In this document: positions 1 through 5,207 of the stretch, piece by piece
Layout of the letters: the number at the start of each line of letters is the position of its first letter
How positions within the stretch are numbered: position 1 is the first letter of the stretch
NCBI GenBank assembly: GCA_021161625.1
Contig: JAGHAG010000041.1
Location: forward strand, 1 to 6,548
Length of the DNA: 6,548 nucleotides
Direction of reading: 5' to 3'
Source of the DNA: Elusimicrobiota bacterium
GTDB taxonomy: Bacteria > CG03
Position numbers and translations under genes: made by a program
The notes under the pieces: generated by a model
Databases searched by the model: none
What the model was told of the DNA's origin: nothing
What the model saw: only the letters and a program-made list of their open reading frames with translations

Positions 1-289
1 GTTCCTTTTCAACAACTGTCTGTGTTGCAATTCCACCGTGGTCTGTTCCGGGAATCCATCTAGCATTTTTTCCATTAAGCAAATTGTATCTTATGAATAT
101 GTCCTGAAGGACATTGTTAAGGGCATGCCCCATATGAAGAGAGCCGGTGATGTTTGGAGGGGGGATGACAATTACAAAAGGTTTCCTTTTGTCTATTTTC
201 CTTGCAAAAAACTTTTTCTCAATCCAGAACTTGTAGATTTCTTCCTCAAAACCAGGAGTGTAAGTGCTGGGTTTTAACTTATTTTCCAT
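1..289 (-). CDS. valS: Valyl-tRNA synthetase, N-terminal 96 codons (cut by window edge)
   Basis: Class I aminoacyl-tRNA synthetase that charges tRNA-Val with valine in the cytoplasm. Only the start is present; the reading frame is open to base 1. Visible motifs are PPPN (residues 43-46), TGSLHMGH with the HIGH-type ATP-binding signature at 52-55, ALNNVLQDIFIRY (56-68), and GTDHGGIATQ followed by VVEKE (81-96). The order and wording of these motifs is that of ValRS rather than IleRS or LeuRS. Most ValRS read GTDHAG; here the Ala is Gly. The ATG at 287-289 lies inside the last codons of the upstream GAF/HD-GYP gene (11-bp overlap), with a weak GAAG Shine-Dalgarno 4 nt upstream, so translation is probably coupled to that gene. 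The family is usually about 850-950 residues, so roughly nine tenths lies outside the window. Confidence 0.95.
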   Translation of the reverse strand, partial: MENKLKPSTYTPGFEEEIYKFWIEKKFFARKIDKRKPFVIVIPPPNITGSLHMGHALNNVLQDIFIRYNLLNGKNARWIPGTDHGGIATQTVVEKE

Positions 290-1544
290 AATACTTCAGA
301 AAAACATTAACAACTTCCTTTTGAGAAGGGGTTGGAAAATCTCCCTTTAAAAATCTCCACAAATCCTCAAGGGTGTATTGCGCAAGCACCTTCTTATCAT
401 CTTCCAGAATAACAAAATTTTGAACTTTATCTAAATTAATTCCTGTAATTATATCATAAAGCGATATTTTAAAAAAAGCATCCACACAGGTGGCGTCAAA
501 TTTTTTGCCTTTTTCTTCTTTGAAAATTGAAAGGACTTTTAAAATTGGCATCGGTTTTCTATAATGTCTGTGCGAGGTTATTGCGTCAAAAACATCGCAA
601 ATTGCAATAATTCTTGCAAGAAACGGAATCTGCGTTCCTGATATTTTTAAAGGATATCCTGTCCCATCATAATTTTCGTGGTGGGAAGATGCAATCAGAG
701 GAATTTCACGAAATTCTTTTTTGAAATAAATTTTTTCAAGAATTTCTTTTGTAAAAACCGCATGTTTTTTTATCGCTTCGTATTCTTCATCTGTAAGTCT
801 GCCGTTTTTTGTAAGAATTGCTTCTCTGACACCGATTTTTCCAAGGTCATGCATCCAGGAAGCATACTTTAAAAGTTCTAACTCTTTTTTGGACAAATTG
901 AGTTTTTCACCGAGTTTTATGGAAAAATAAGTTACCCTTTTGGAATGACCTGCGGTTATTGTATCCCTTCTGTCAAGGGCAACTGACAGGGTTTCAATAA
1001 AGCTTTCAAACATCTTTCTCTGCTCTTCATATAAAAAGGCATTTTCAATGGCATCTGCAGCCTGCCTTGCAAGAAGGGTCAAAATTTTTTCATCCTCTTC
1101 ATCAAATACCCCATTCTTTTTGTTTAAGACCTGAAAAACGCCAATGACCTCGCCGTCTTTGTTTTTTAAAGGGCAGGAGAGAATTGTTTTTGTGCAATAA
1201 CCGGTTTTTTTATCTGTTTCTCTGTTAAATCTTTCATCTGCATAAGCGTCTTTTATATTTAAAATTTTCCCCTCTTTTGCAACAGCCCCAACAATGCCCT
1301 TGCCGACAGGGAGTGTGATTTTTTTATCCGCAAGTCCATCTGCAATTCTGCTCCACAGAATATCTTTTTCAAAATCCCTTATAAAAACCGTGCACCTGTC
1401 AGCATTTAAAATTTCTCTGACCTCCTGCATTAAAAGTTTCAAAAGTTCATCCAGATCCAGAATCTGGGTTGAAATCTTGTGCCCGAAATCCAGTATCTTT
1501 TCCAGCCGTTTTTTTTCCTCTTTTAACTGTGTTAATTCATCCAC
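279..1544 (-). CDS. GAF domain plus HD-GYP domain protein (probable c-di-GMP phosphodiesterase)
   Basis: Predicted soluble cytoplasmic sensor-effector of 421 residues. A short charged N-terminal helix (1-20) is followed by a GAF domain (about 25-170) and an HD-GYP domain (about 175-362). HD-GYP domains of this type hydrolyse cyclic di-GMP. The expected metal ligands are present: H200 in AGHSKRV, the HD pair H232-D233 in HDLGKIG, H261, the tandem H288-H289, and D317 in CDVFDA. The signature YDGTGYP is at 292-298 (GYP 296-298). An acidic residue four positions before the first ligand, found in some three-metal members, is Ile196 here, so a two-metal site is more likely. A tail of about 60 residues (362-421) follows the catalytic domain and I do not recognise it. 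No membrane segment is visible. The GAF ligand cannot be predicted. The gene starts with GTG inside the hydro-lyase stop region (8-bp overlap) and overlaps valS by 11 bp, so the three are probably one operon. Confidence 0.93.
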   Translation of the reverse strand: MDELTQLKEEKKRLEKILDFGHKISTQILDLDELLKLLMQEVREILNADRCTVFIRDFEKDILWSRIADGLADKKITLPVGKGIVGAVAKEGKILNIKDAYADERFNRETDKKTGYCTKTILSCPLKNKDGEVIGVFQVLNKKNGVFDEEDEKILTLLARQAADAIENAFLYEEQRKMFESFIETLSVALDRRDTITAGHSKRVTYFSIKLGEKLNLSKKELELLKYASWMHDLGKIGVREAILTKNGRLTDEEYEAIKKHAVFTKEILEKIYFKKEFREIPLIASSHHENYDGTGYPLKISGTQIPFLARIIAICDVFDAITSHRHYRKPMPILKVLSIFKEEKGKKFDATCVDAFFKISLYDIITGINLDKVQNFVILEDDKKVLAQYTLEDLWRFLKGDFPTPSQKEVVNVFLKYYGK

Positions 1545-2286
1545 CGTATTGCCCCTTTCTTAAGCACCAGCAGGAAATTGTAATTCCAATTGGAAGAGTT
1601 GCAATATGCAAAGGGGATTGCTTTATTTTAACTGAAAGTACGGTATTTTTCCCACCCCATGCTCCAGCACCAATGCCGCTTTTGTTAATTTTTTCAAAAA
1701 TTTCGTTCTCCATCTGTGTCATTTTTTTTCTTAAATCACAAAGCAAAGCAAATTCGCTCAAAAACATTGCCTGTGATGGTGTTCCTCCAATACCCACTCC
1801 AACAAAAACAGGTGGACAGGTAAATGGCGCTCTTTTTATGACTTCCTGACAAATAATCTCCACGATCTGCTTTTTTCCCCATGCAGGGTTTCCTGAAATA
1901 AAGCAGGATGAGTTCATTGCCCCGCCACCTCTTATTAAAAACTTTATTTTTTTCAATCCTCTTAATCTGTAAATTACAGGACTTATGACAGACCTGTTTT
2001 TAAAAATAGAAATTTTCTGGGAATTTCTCAAATTTTTATAGGCAACTTTTGTGCTATTTAAAAGAAACTTTTCATTTGTATCAGGCGGGACATAAAAAAC
2101 GCACAGCCCTGTATCCTGACAGATAGGAACTTTCTTTTGTCCTGCAATTTTTATGTTTTCAAAAAGAAGTGAAAAAAATTTTTTTGCTTTTTTATTCTTT
2201 TCTCTTGCTTTTGCCTTTTTTAAAAGAAAAAAAACATCTTCTGGCAATATGCAGTTTGCAAGATAAATTTTTTCACTTAAATTCAT
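1537..2286 (-). CDS. Class I (Fe-S) fumarase / tartrate dehydratase-type hydro-lyase, alpha subunit
   Basis: Alpha (N-terminal) half of the oxygen-sensitive 4Fe-4S hydro-lyases, the family of archaeal and anaerobic two-subunit fumarase and TtdA. These enzymes reversibly add or remove water on dicarboxylates. The three cluster-ligand cysteines are visible: C56 in PICQDTG, C157 in TCPP, and C239 in the C-terminal CWCLR. The LRNS stretch (86-89), GVGIGG (163-168) and GIGAGAWGG (204-212) also match the family. At 249 residues it is somewhat shorter than usual (about 280). The substrate-loop motif, commonly GGGSEN or GGGSAN, reads GGGAMN (120-125). No beta subunit is adjacent: the next gene downstream is GAF/HD-GYP and a gap lies upstream. 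The exact substrate cannot be set from this half alone. The ATG at 2284-2286 has an in-frame stop just upstream, and the AGGT Shine-Dalgarno 8 nt upstream lies within the end of the MITE-like element. Confidence 0.88.
   Translation of the reverse strand: MNLSEKIYLANCILPEDVFFLLKKAKAREKNKKAKKFFSLLFENIKIAGQKKVPICQDTGLCVFYVPPDTNEKFLLNSTKVAYKNLRNSQKISIFKNRSVISPVIYRLRGLKKIKFLIRGGGAMNSSCFISGNPAWGKKQIVEIICQEVIKRAPFTCPPVFVGVGIGGTPSQAMFLSEFALLCDLRKKMTQMENEIFEKINKSGIGAGAWGGKNTVLSVKIKQSPLHIATLPIGITISCWCLRKGQYGG
1552..1558 (-). promoter_or_regulatory. Shine-Dalgarno that supports the GTG start of the GAF/HD-GYP gene
   Basis: On the minus strand this reads AAAGGGG, 7 nt before a GTG codon (1542-1544). The nearest ATG, two codon positions off-frame, runs straight into a stop, so GTG is the supported start. 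The site lies within the last codons of the hydro-lyase gene, which fits translational coupling. Confidence 0.6.
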
Positions 2287-2289
2287 GTG

Positions 2290-2424
2290 TTAACCTGCAT
2301 TATTCATGCATCTCCGATAAATATCGGGGACAGCCCTTTCTTTAGAAAGGGCTGGGTTAACCCAGCCCATTTTTCCCTGTGCCATCCTATTCCTCGCCAA
2401 ATCTTTAAATTTTTTTTGCTTCAT
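2290..2424 (-). CDS. 44-codon ORF inside the MITE-like element (transposase remnant or leader peptide)
   Basis: The frame begins with an ATG at 2422-2424, preceded by AAGGAG (2435-2440) with a 10-nt spacer. It encodes 44 residues, starting MKQKKFKDLARNRMAQGKMG and ending NNAG. The first 20 residues are strongly basic, as in the N-terminus of many DNA-binding or transposase proteins. The rest is read through the palindromes (GWVNPALSKERAVPDIYRR) and looks like non-selected sequence. The stop TAA (2290-2292) is 3 nt before the hydro-lyase ATG, and the hydro-lyase Shine-Dalgarno lies within its last codons, so ribosomes finishing it could re-initiate there. I see two explanations: the surviving start of a deleted transposase, or a short leader ORF. 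Expression is not shown by the sequence. Confidence 0.3.
   Translation of the reverse strand: MKQKKFKDLARNRMAQGKMGWVNPALSKERAVPDIYRRCMNNAG
2331..2368. promoter_or_regulatory. Two overlapping, mutually exclusive hairpins in the hydro-lyase leader
   Basis: The first stem pairs CAGCCCTTTC (2331-2340) with GAAAGGGCTG (2345-2354) around a 4-nt loop. The second is a perfect 20-bp palindrome centred on GGGTTAACCC (2349-2368). Both use GGGCTG at 2349-2354, so only one can form at a time. A distant AAAATGGGCTG (2451-2461) can also pair with CAGCCCATTTT (2363-2373), giving a third choice. On the plus strand the second stem is followed by ATTTTT and looks like an intrinsic terminator, but no plus-strand gene needs it. 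A regulatory role is inference; transposon palindromes could explain it. Confidence 0.4.
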
Positions 2425-2470
2425 ATTTCTAATGCTCCTTTTTTCTCTATAAAATGGGCTGCCCGAAGGG

Positions 2471-2525
2471 TGGATTATTCACACTAACCCGCACTTTTCT
2501 GAAAAAGTGCGGTGTGAATAATCCA
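2471..2525. repeat. Long inverted repeat forming a 23-bp bulged hairpin
   Basis: TGGATTATTCACAC (2471-2484) pairs perfectly with 2512-2525. A 5-nt bulge TAACC (2485-2489) follows, then CGCACTTTT (2490-2498) pairs with AAAAGTGCG (2503-2511) around the loop CTGA. The outer arm repeats the terminal sequence of the MITE-like element, so this is its right-end structure. No T-run follows on either strand, so it is not a canonical intrinsic terminator. Confidence 0.75.
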
Positions 2526-2578
2526 GGTTAATTTTACTATATTTTCTTCCAAACTCCCAATTTCGCTTCATTTTCCAT

Positions 2579-2605
2579 TTTTAACTTTTAACTTTTAACT
2601 TTTAA
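2579..2605. repeat. Heptanucleotide tandem repeat, TTTTAAC x 3.9
   Basis: Nearly perfect tandem copies of the 7-bp unit TTTTAAC (minus strand GTTAAAA). It lies between the MITE-like element and the 40-bp repeat, in the gene-free stretch upstream of the hydro-lyase operon. No coding potential is seen here. Confidence 0.85.
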
Positions 2606-2615
2606 TTTCTTTAGT

Positions 2616-2705
2616 CACCCTGTCACCTTACTTTCTTGTCTCCATATCACTTTATCACCTTGTCACTTTATTTTCTTGTCACCATATCTCTATATTACTT
2701 TGTCA
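2616..2705. repeat. Degenerate 40-bp tandem repeat built of 8-bp words, running into the plsY-like gene
   Basis: Unit 1 (2616-2655) begins CACCCTGTCACCTTACTTTC and unit 2 (2656-2695) begins CACCTTGTCACTTTATTTTC; each is exactly 40 bp. A partial third unit starts at 2696 with TACTTTGTCA. On the minus strand the array breaks into 8-nt words such as GTGACAAG, GTGATAAA, GTGATATG and GAGACAAG, five words per 40-bp unit. The stop codon of the plsY-like gene (2695-2697) and its last codons fall inside the array. Confidence 0.75.
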
Positions 2706-3273
2706 TTTTATTATTTTTTGAGGATAAAAAGATGATTCTTTTAAAAAGCACAGGAAATCCTAAAGCAAACAGTGCTGGAAAGTAATTGCTGTTGAAAAAA
2801 GCAATTCCCAAAAGAAGAAGCCAGCCAGAAATTGCACTCACATCATACGGGGCAAATTTTCCGAGTGGGAGAAACTTCGCCGCAAACAAACCAACCACAA
2901 GACCCACAAAATATGCAAAGAATGTTGCAACTGGCATAAGTGCAAAACAAATCCCTGAAGCAATTGCAAGACCGCTTCCACCTTTAAACTTCATAAAAAT
3001 TGACCAGTTGTGTCCTGCAAGAACTCCAATGCAGGCAAAAATTAGAAAAAAAGGATTTTTCCTTGCAAAAAAAGAAACAATCGCTCCTTTCAGAAAATCA
3101 ACAACGCCGACAAAATAACCCCATTTTGTGCCGAGAACCCTTGCAACATTTTTTGCACCTGCATTTCCTGTACCCATCTTTGTGATGTCTATTTTCTTTA
3201 TTCTTCCTAAAATGTCAGCAGTGTTTATGGCACCGAGAAGGTAGGAAAGAATAAAAACAACTGCAGTTTCCAT
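2695..3273 (-). CDS. plsY: PlsY-like glycerol-3-phosphate acyltransferase, divergent
   Basis: Small polytopic inner-membrane protein of 192 residues, the usual PlsY size. PlsY transfers the acyl group from acyl-phosphate to glycerol-3-phosphate, the first step of phospholipid synthesis. Family features seen: SYLLGAI at the start (10-16); motif 1 GTGNAGAKNVAR (34-45) followed by DFLKG (59-63); motif 2 GHNWSIFMKFKGGSG (87-101). About five or six hydrophobic segments are visible. Three differences matter. The motif 1 Ser of GSGN is Thr35. The conserved Lys of GGKG in motif 2 is Ser100. The C-terminal RHxxNxxR-like motif 3 is missing, the protein ending in a polar tail read from a tandem repeat. 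It may therefore be a paralogue with altered activity, or have lost its original C-terminus. The ATG overlaps the stop of the ligase-TPR gene (TAATG), so the two are co-translated. Confidence 0.8.
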   Translation of the reverse strand: METAVVFILSYLLGAINTADILGRIKKIDITKMGTGNAGAKNVARVLGTKWGYFVGVVDFLKGAIVSFFARKNPFFLIFACIGVLAGHNWSIFMKFKGGSGLAIASGICFALMPVATFFAYFVGLVVGLFAAKFLPLGKFAPYDVSAISGWLLLLGIAFFNSNYFPALFALGFPVLFKRIIFLSSKNNKMTK

Positions 3274-4994
3274 TATTCTTTCATTTTTTCAAGCATCACT
3301 TTTGCTTTTACATTACTAGGGTCTCTTTTCAGCACCTCTTCAAAACACTTTGCTGCCTGAGGAAGTTTCCCCATATAAAAGTAAGTGTAGCCCATGTTAA
3401 AATGGGCGTCAACAAGATTGGGATTTATCTCAATGGCTTTTCTGTATGCCTCAATTGCCTTTTGCCTCTGTCCTGTTTCAAAAAAAATGTTTCCGATATT
3501 GTTCCATGTGCCTGCCTGCGGCTTTATTTGAGCTGCTTTTAAAAAATAATTTACTGCACGAGAGTAGTTTTTTCTTTTTGCAAAGAGCCATCCAAGTTCG
3601 TTAAAAGTTTTGTGGTCAGGATTTTTCTTTGCTTTTTCCATAAGTTTTTTTATTTTTTCATCATCTACCTTTTCGTAAAAACTCTTTTCTTTTGAAATTG
3701 TCTCAATTGCCTTTATTGGCTCAAAAATTTTTGGGATAAAATAATAAAGGAGTCCTGCTGTAAAAAGAGAAATAAAAATTCGGGGAATTGTCCCTAAATA
3801 AATTGTTTTCCTTTGAGAATTCTGGGTTCTAAAAACTGCAAAATAAAAATACAGAAATCCTGCATAAACGATAAATCTCATATTTACAGAAAAGAGATTT
3901 GAAAACAAAATTCCTGCACTTGGAACAATGAGATAGACATCCTTACAATTTTTAAAAAAAGTGAAAATTATTGCAAGAAAAAGAAAAATCCCCAAAAAGC
4001 CGAGTTCTGAAAAAATTTCAAGATATTCGTTGTGAGCAAAATTGACAATGTATTTTGAAGGGGGATAAATTTTTTTCAACTTCTGCGAGGCGTATTTCGG
4101 AAAGTTTGAAGTAAAGCCACCAGGACCAACCCCGAATGGATTTCTCACTCCCATTTTTATTGTGTCTGCCCAGATGTATATTCTGTTTATGTCCCTTAAC
4201 CAGAAGTCCTTTTTCGCATAAATTAAAACTGAACCTGCAAGAATACTTATAATTCCAACTGTTATCACGATTTTTTTAAATTTAAATGGCGGGAGTTTTT
4301 GTTTTAAAAAAAACACTGAAAAAAGCAAAATTTCTAAAGTTCCAGAAAGAATCCCTGCTCGGCTTTTGATATAGTAAAAATCAAGCAAATAAACAAAAAA
4401 GCCAAGAATTCCTGATATTCTCACAAAAAAATTTTTCTCTGTTATTAAAAGCCCTAACAGGGGAAAGGTCAGAACCAGATACGCTGCAAAAAAATTCCTG
4501 TTTCCAAAGGTGGCAAAAGGTGGAGAAATTTTTGGAACCCGAAAACAAAAAAAAGGTGTTCCAAAATTCTGCCACAATCCATATATTGCTATTAGAATTG
4601 CTGAAAATGAAAAGATTTTTAAAATAAACTTGATATTTTGCTTTAACAAAATCTGGCTAACTCCAATATACAATCCAAGACACAGAAAACTCTTTTCTAT
4701 CTCCATTCTGGAAACAGCTTTATTCTGCATAAAAAGGTATCTTAAAATCACATAAAGGAAGTATGCAAAAATCCAGATGTCAAGTTTGTTTTTCAAAATC
4801 CGAACTTTCCCTTTTATAACAGATAAAGCTAAAAATACGGTTAAAAAACTCAATGCCCCGAGTTCCATTGCTATGAGTTTCAATCTCCAGTGTTTTACAT
4901 CAATAAGTATTGCTGTTGAAAAGAAAAAAGCAAAAAACAGTGCTCTTACAAACCAATCCCATGCTGCGATTTTTTTTATCTTTTCATTTTTCAT
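3273..4994 (-). CDS. O-antigen ligase/polymerase family (Wzy_C) membrane protein with C-terminal TPRs
   Basis: Large integral membrane protein of 573 residues. About a dozen hydrophobic segments span residues 15-420. The Wzy_C-type core is seen as SRAG (211-214), NPFGVGPGGF (285-294) and the loop AHNEYLEIFSELGFLG (320-335). This family includes O-antigen ligases, O-antigen polymerases and glycan or pilin-glycan transferases that act at the outer face of the inner membrane on undecaprenyl-linked sugars. After the last membrane span come a linker (423-460) and three TPRs (about 461-493, 494-527 and 528-561, each ending in a KP, NP or DP turn), which probably bind a protein partner. Which reaction it performs cannot be told from sequence. 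The ATG is chosen because GAGG lies 5 nt upstream; the next ATG is out of frame. No sugar-transferase genes are nearby, so it is not inside a visible polysaccharide cluster. Confidence 0.88.
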   Translation of the reverse strand: MKNEKIKKIAAWDWFVRALFFAFFFSTAILIDVKHWRLKLIAMELGALSFLTVFLALSVIKGKVRILKNKLDIWIFAYFLYVILRYLFMQNKAVSRMEIEKSFLCLGLYIGVSQILLKQNIKFILKIFSFSAILIAIYGLWQNFGTPFFCFRVPKISPPFATFGNRNFFAAYLVLTFPLLGLLITEKNFFVRISGILGFFVYLLDFYYIKSRAGILSGTLEILLFSVFFLKQKLPPFKFKKIVITVGIISILAGSVLIYAKKDFWLRDINRIYIWADTIKMGVRNPFGVGPGGFTSNFPKYASQKLKKIYPPSKYIVNFAHNEYLEIFSELGFLGIFLFLAIIFTFFKNCKDVYLIVPSAGILFSNLFSVNMRFIVYAGFLYFYFAVFRTQNSQRKTIYLGTIPRIFISLFTAGLLYYFIPKIFEPIKAIETISKEKSFYEKVDDEKIKKLMEKAKKNPDHKTFNELGWLFAKRKNYSRAVNYFLKAAQIKPQAGTWNNIGNIFFETGQRQKAIEAYRKAIEINPNLVDAHFNMGYTYFYMGKLPQAAKCFEEVLKRDPSNVKAKVMLEKMKE

Positions 4995-5025
4995 TCTGTC
5001 CTCTATCCTCTGTCCACTGTCCTCT
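4995..5025. repeat. Heptanucleotide tandem repeat (GGACAGA type) carrying the ligase-TPR Shine-Dalgarno
   Basis: Four 7-bp units lie directly against the start codon: TCTGTCC, TCTATCC, TCTGTCC, ACTGTCC (4995-5022), then TCT. On the minus strand these read GGACAGT, GGACAGA, GGATAGA, GGACAGA. The unit junctions create AGAGG, and the last copy sits 5 nt before ATG, so the repeat serves as the ribosome-binding site. A second copy one unit upstream would be an alternative site. Confidence 0.8.
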
Positions 5026-5026
5026 T

Positions 5027-5049
5027 AAAAAGGCGAATGGTAATTCGCC
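5027..5049 (-). terminator. Intrinsic-terminator-like hairpin upstream of the ligase-TPR gene
   Basis: On the minus strand a 7-bp stem, GGCGAAT / ATTCGCC with loop TACC, is followed by TTTTT. It could end transcripts from the htrA side. It stands only 32 nt before the ligase-TPR start codon, leaving little room for a promoter between, so it may act instead as an attenuator or be a chance or repeat-derived palindrome. Confidence 0.5.
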
Positions 5050-5058
5050 CGCTACATT

Positions 5059-5100
5059 TCCGACCTCCGACATCCGACTTCTGATTCCCAACTTCTGTCT
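5059..5100. repeat. Heptanucleotide tandem repeat, TCCGACN type, six degenerate units
   Basis: Six consecutive 7-bp units: TCCGACC, TCCGACA, TCCGACT, TCTGATT, CCCAACT, TCTGTCT. The first three are near identical and the rest decay while keeping phase. The minus strand reads GGTCGGA, TGTCGGA, AGTCGGA and so on. It lies between the terminator-like hairpin and the GC-rich palindrome. Confidence 0.75.
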
Positions 5101-5107
5101 GCGAGTG

Positions 5108-5207
5108 GTTTCTGCCAAGCAGGGCTCTGTGAGCGAGGAATTTTGCAATAAGTCCGCAGCGAACCGAGAGCGAGCCATCTCACGCGAGCGTCCCTGCGGG
5201 CAGAAAC
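5108..5207. repeat. 100-bp GC-rich imperfect palindrome
   Basis: GTTTCTGC (5108-5115) pairs with GCAGAAAC (5200-5207), then GCAGGG (5119-5124) with CCCTGC (5192-5197), and further in CTC-GTGAG with CTCAC-GAG around a small bulge. G+C over 5101-5210 is 66 of 110, against 13 of 60 at 5281-5340, so the block stands out sharply. The interior has repeated GAGCGAG words (5131-5137, 5168-5174). It could be a dispersed palindromic repeat, a small mobile element remnant or a structured RNA. A 99-codon frame crosses it, but I do not think that is a gene. Confidence 0.6.

Larger units (their letters stand above)
2290..2531. mobile_element. MITE-like 242-bp element with 17-bp terminal inverted repeats
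   Basis: The left end reads TTAACCTGCATTATTCA (2290-2306). The right end, read on the other strand from 2531 to 2515, is TTAACCTGGATTATTCA, giving 16 of 17 matches. Both ends therefore begin TTAA. The interior is densely palindromic: hairpins at 2311-2330, 2331-2354, 2349-2368 and 2471-2525. It also contains a 44-codon frame with a Shine-Dalgarno sequence. It is too small to encode a transposase, so a non-autonomous element or internally deleted insertion sequence is inferred. No target duplication outside the TTAA ends is clear, and the TTAA could itself be the target site. The family is not identified. It sits 3 nt from the start codon of the hydro-lyase gene. Confidence 0.55.

Noticed and set aside
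38..277. Plus-strand 79-codon frame opposite valS
   Set aside because: The opposite strand encodes unmistakable ValRS motifs across the same bases.
2349..2374. Plus-strand intrinsic terminator (20-bp palindrome followed by ATTTTT)
   Set aside because: No plus-strand gene precedes it, and the palindrome is better explained as part of the element.
2287..2487. Plus-strand 66-codon frame through the MITE-like element
   Set aside because: It starts inside the left terminal repeat, reads through every palindrome and has no convincing ribosome-binding site.
2536..2541. TATAGT on the minus strand as a -10 box for the hydro-lyase operon
   Set aside because: No -35-like hexamer lies at a 16-18 bp spacing; in such AT-rich sequence a single hexamer is weak evidence.
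2616..2705. Possible CRISPR-like array
   Set aside because: The 40-bp units are contiguous with no unique spacers and degenerate into 8-bp words, which is a tandem repeat.
2786..3118. Plus-strand frame of 110 codons inside the plsY-like gene
   Set aside because: Antisense shadow of a conserved membrane protein; no Shine-Dalgarno and composition typical of reversed hydrophobic codons.
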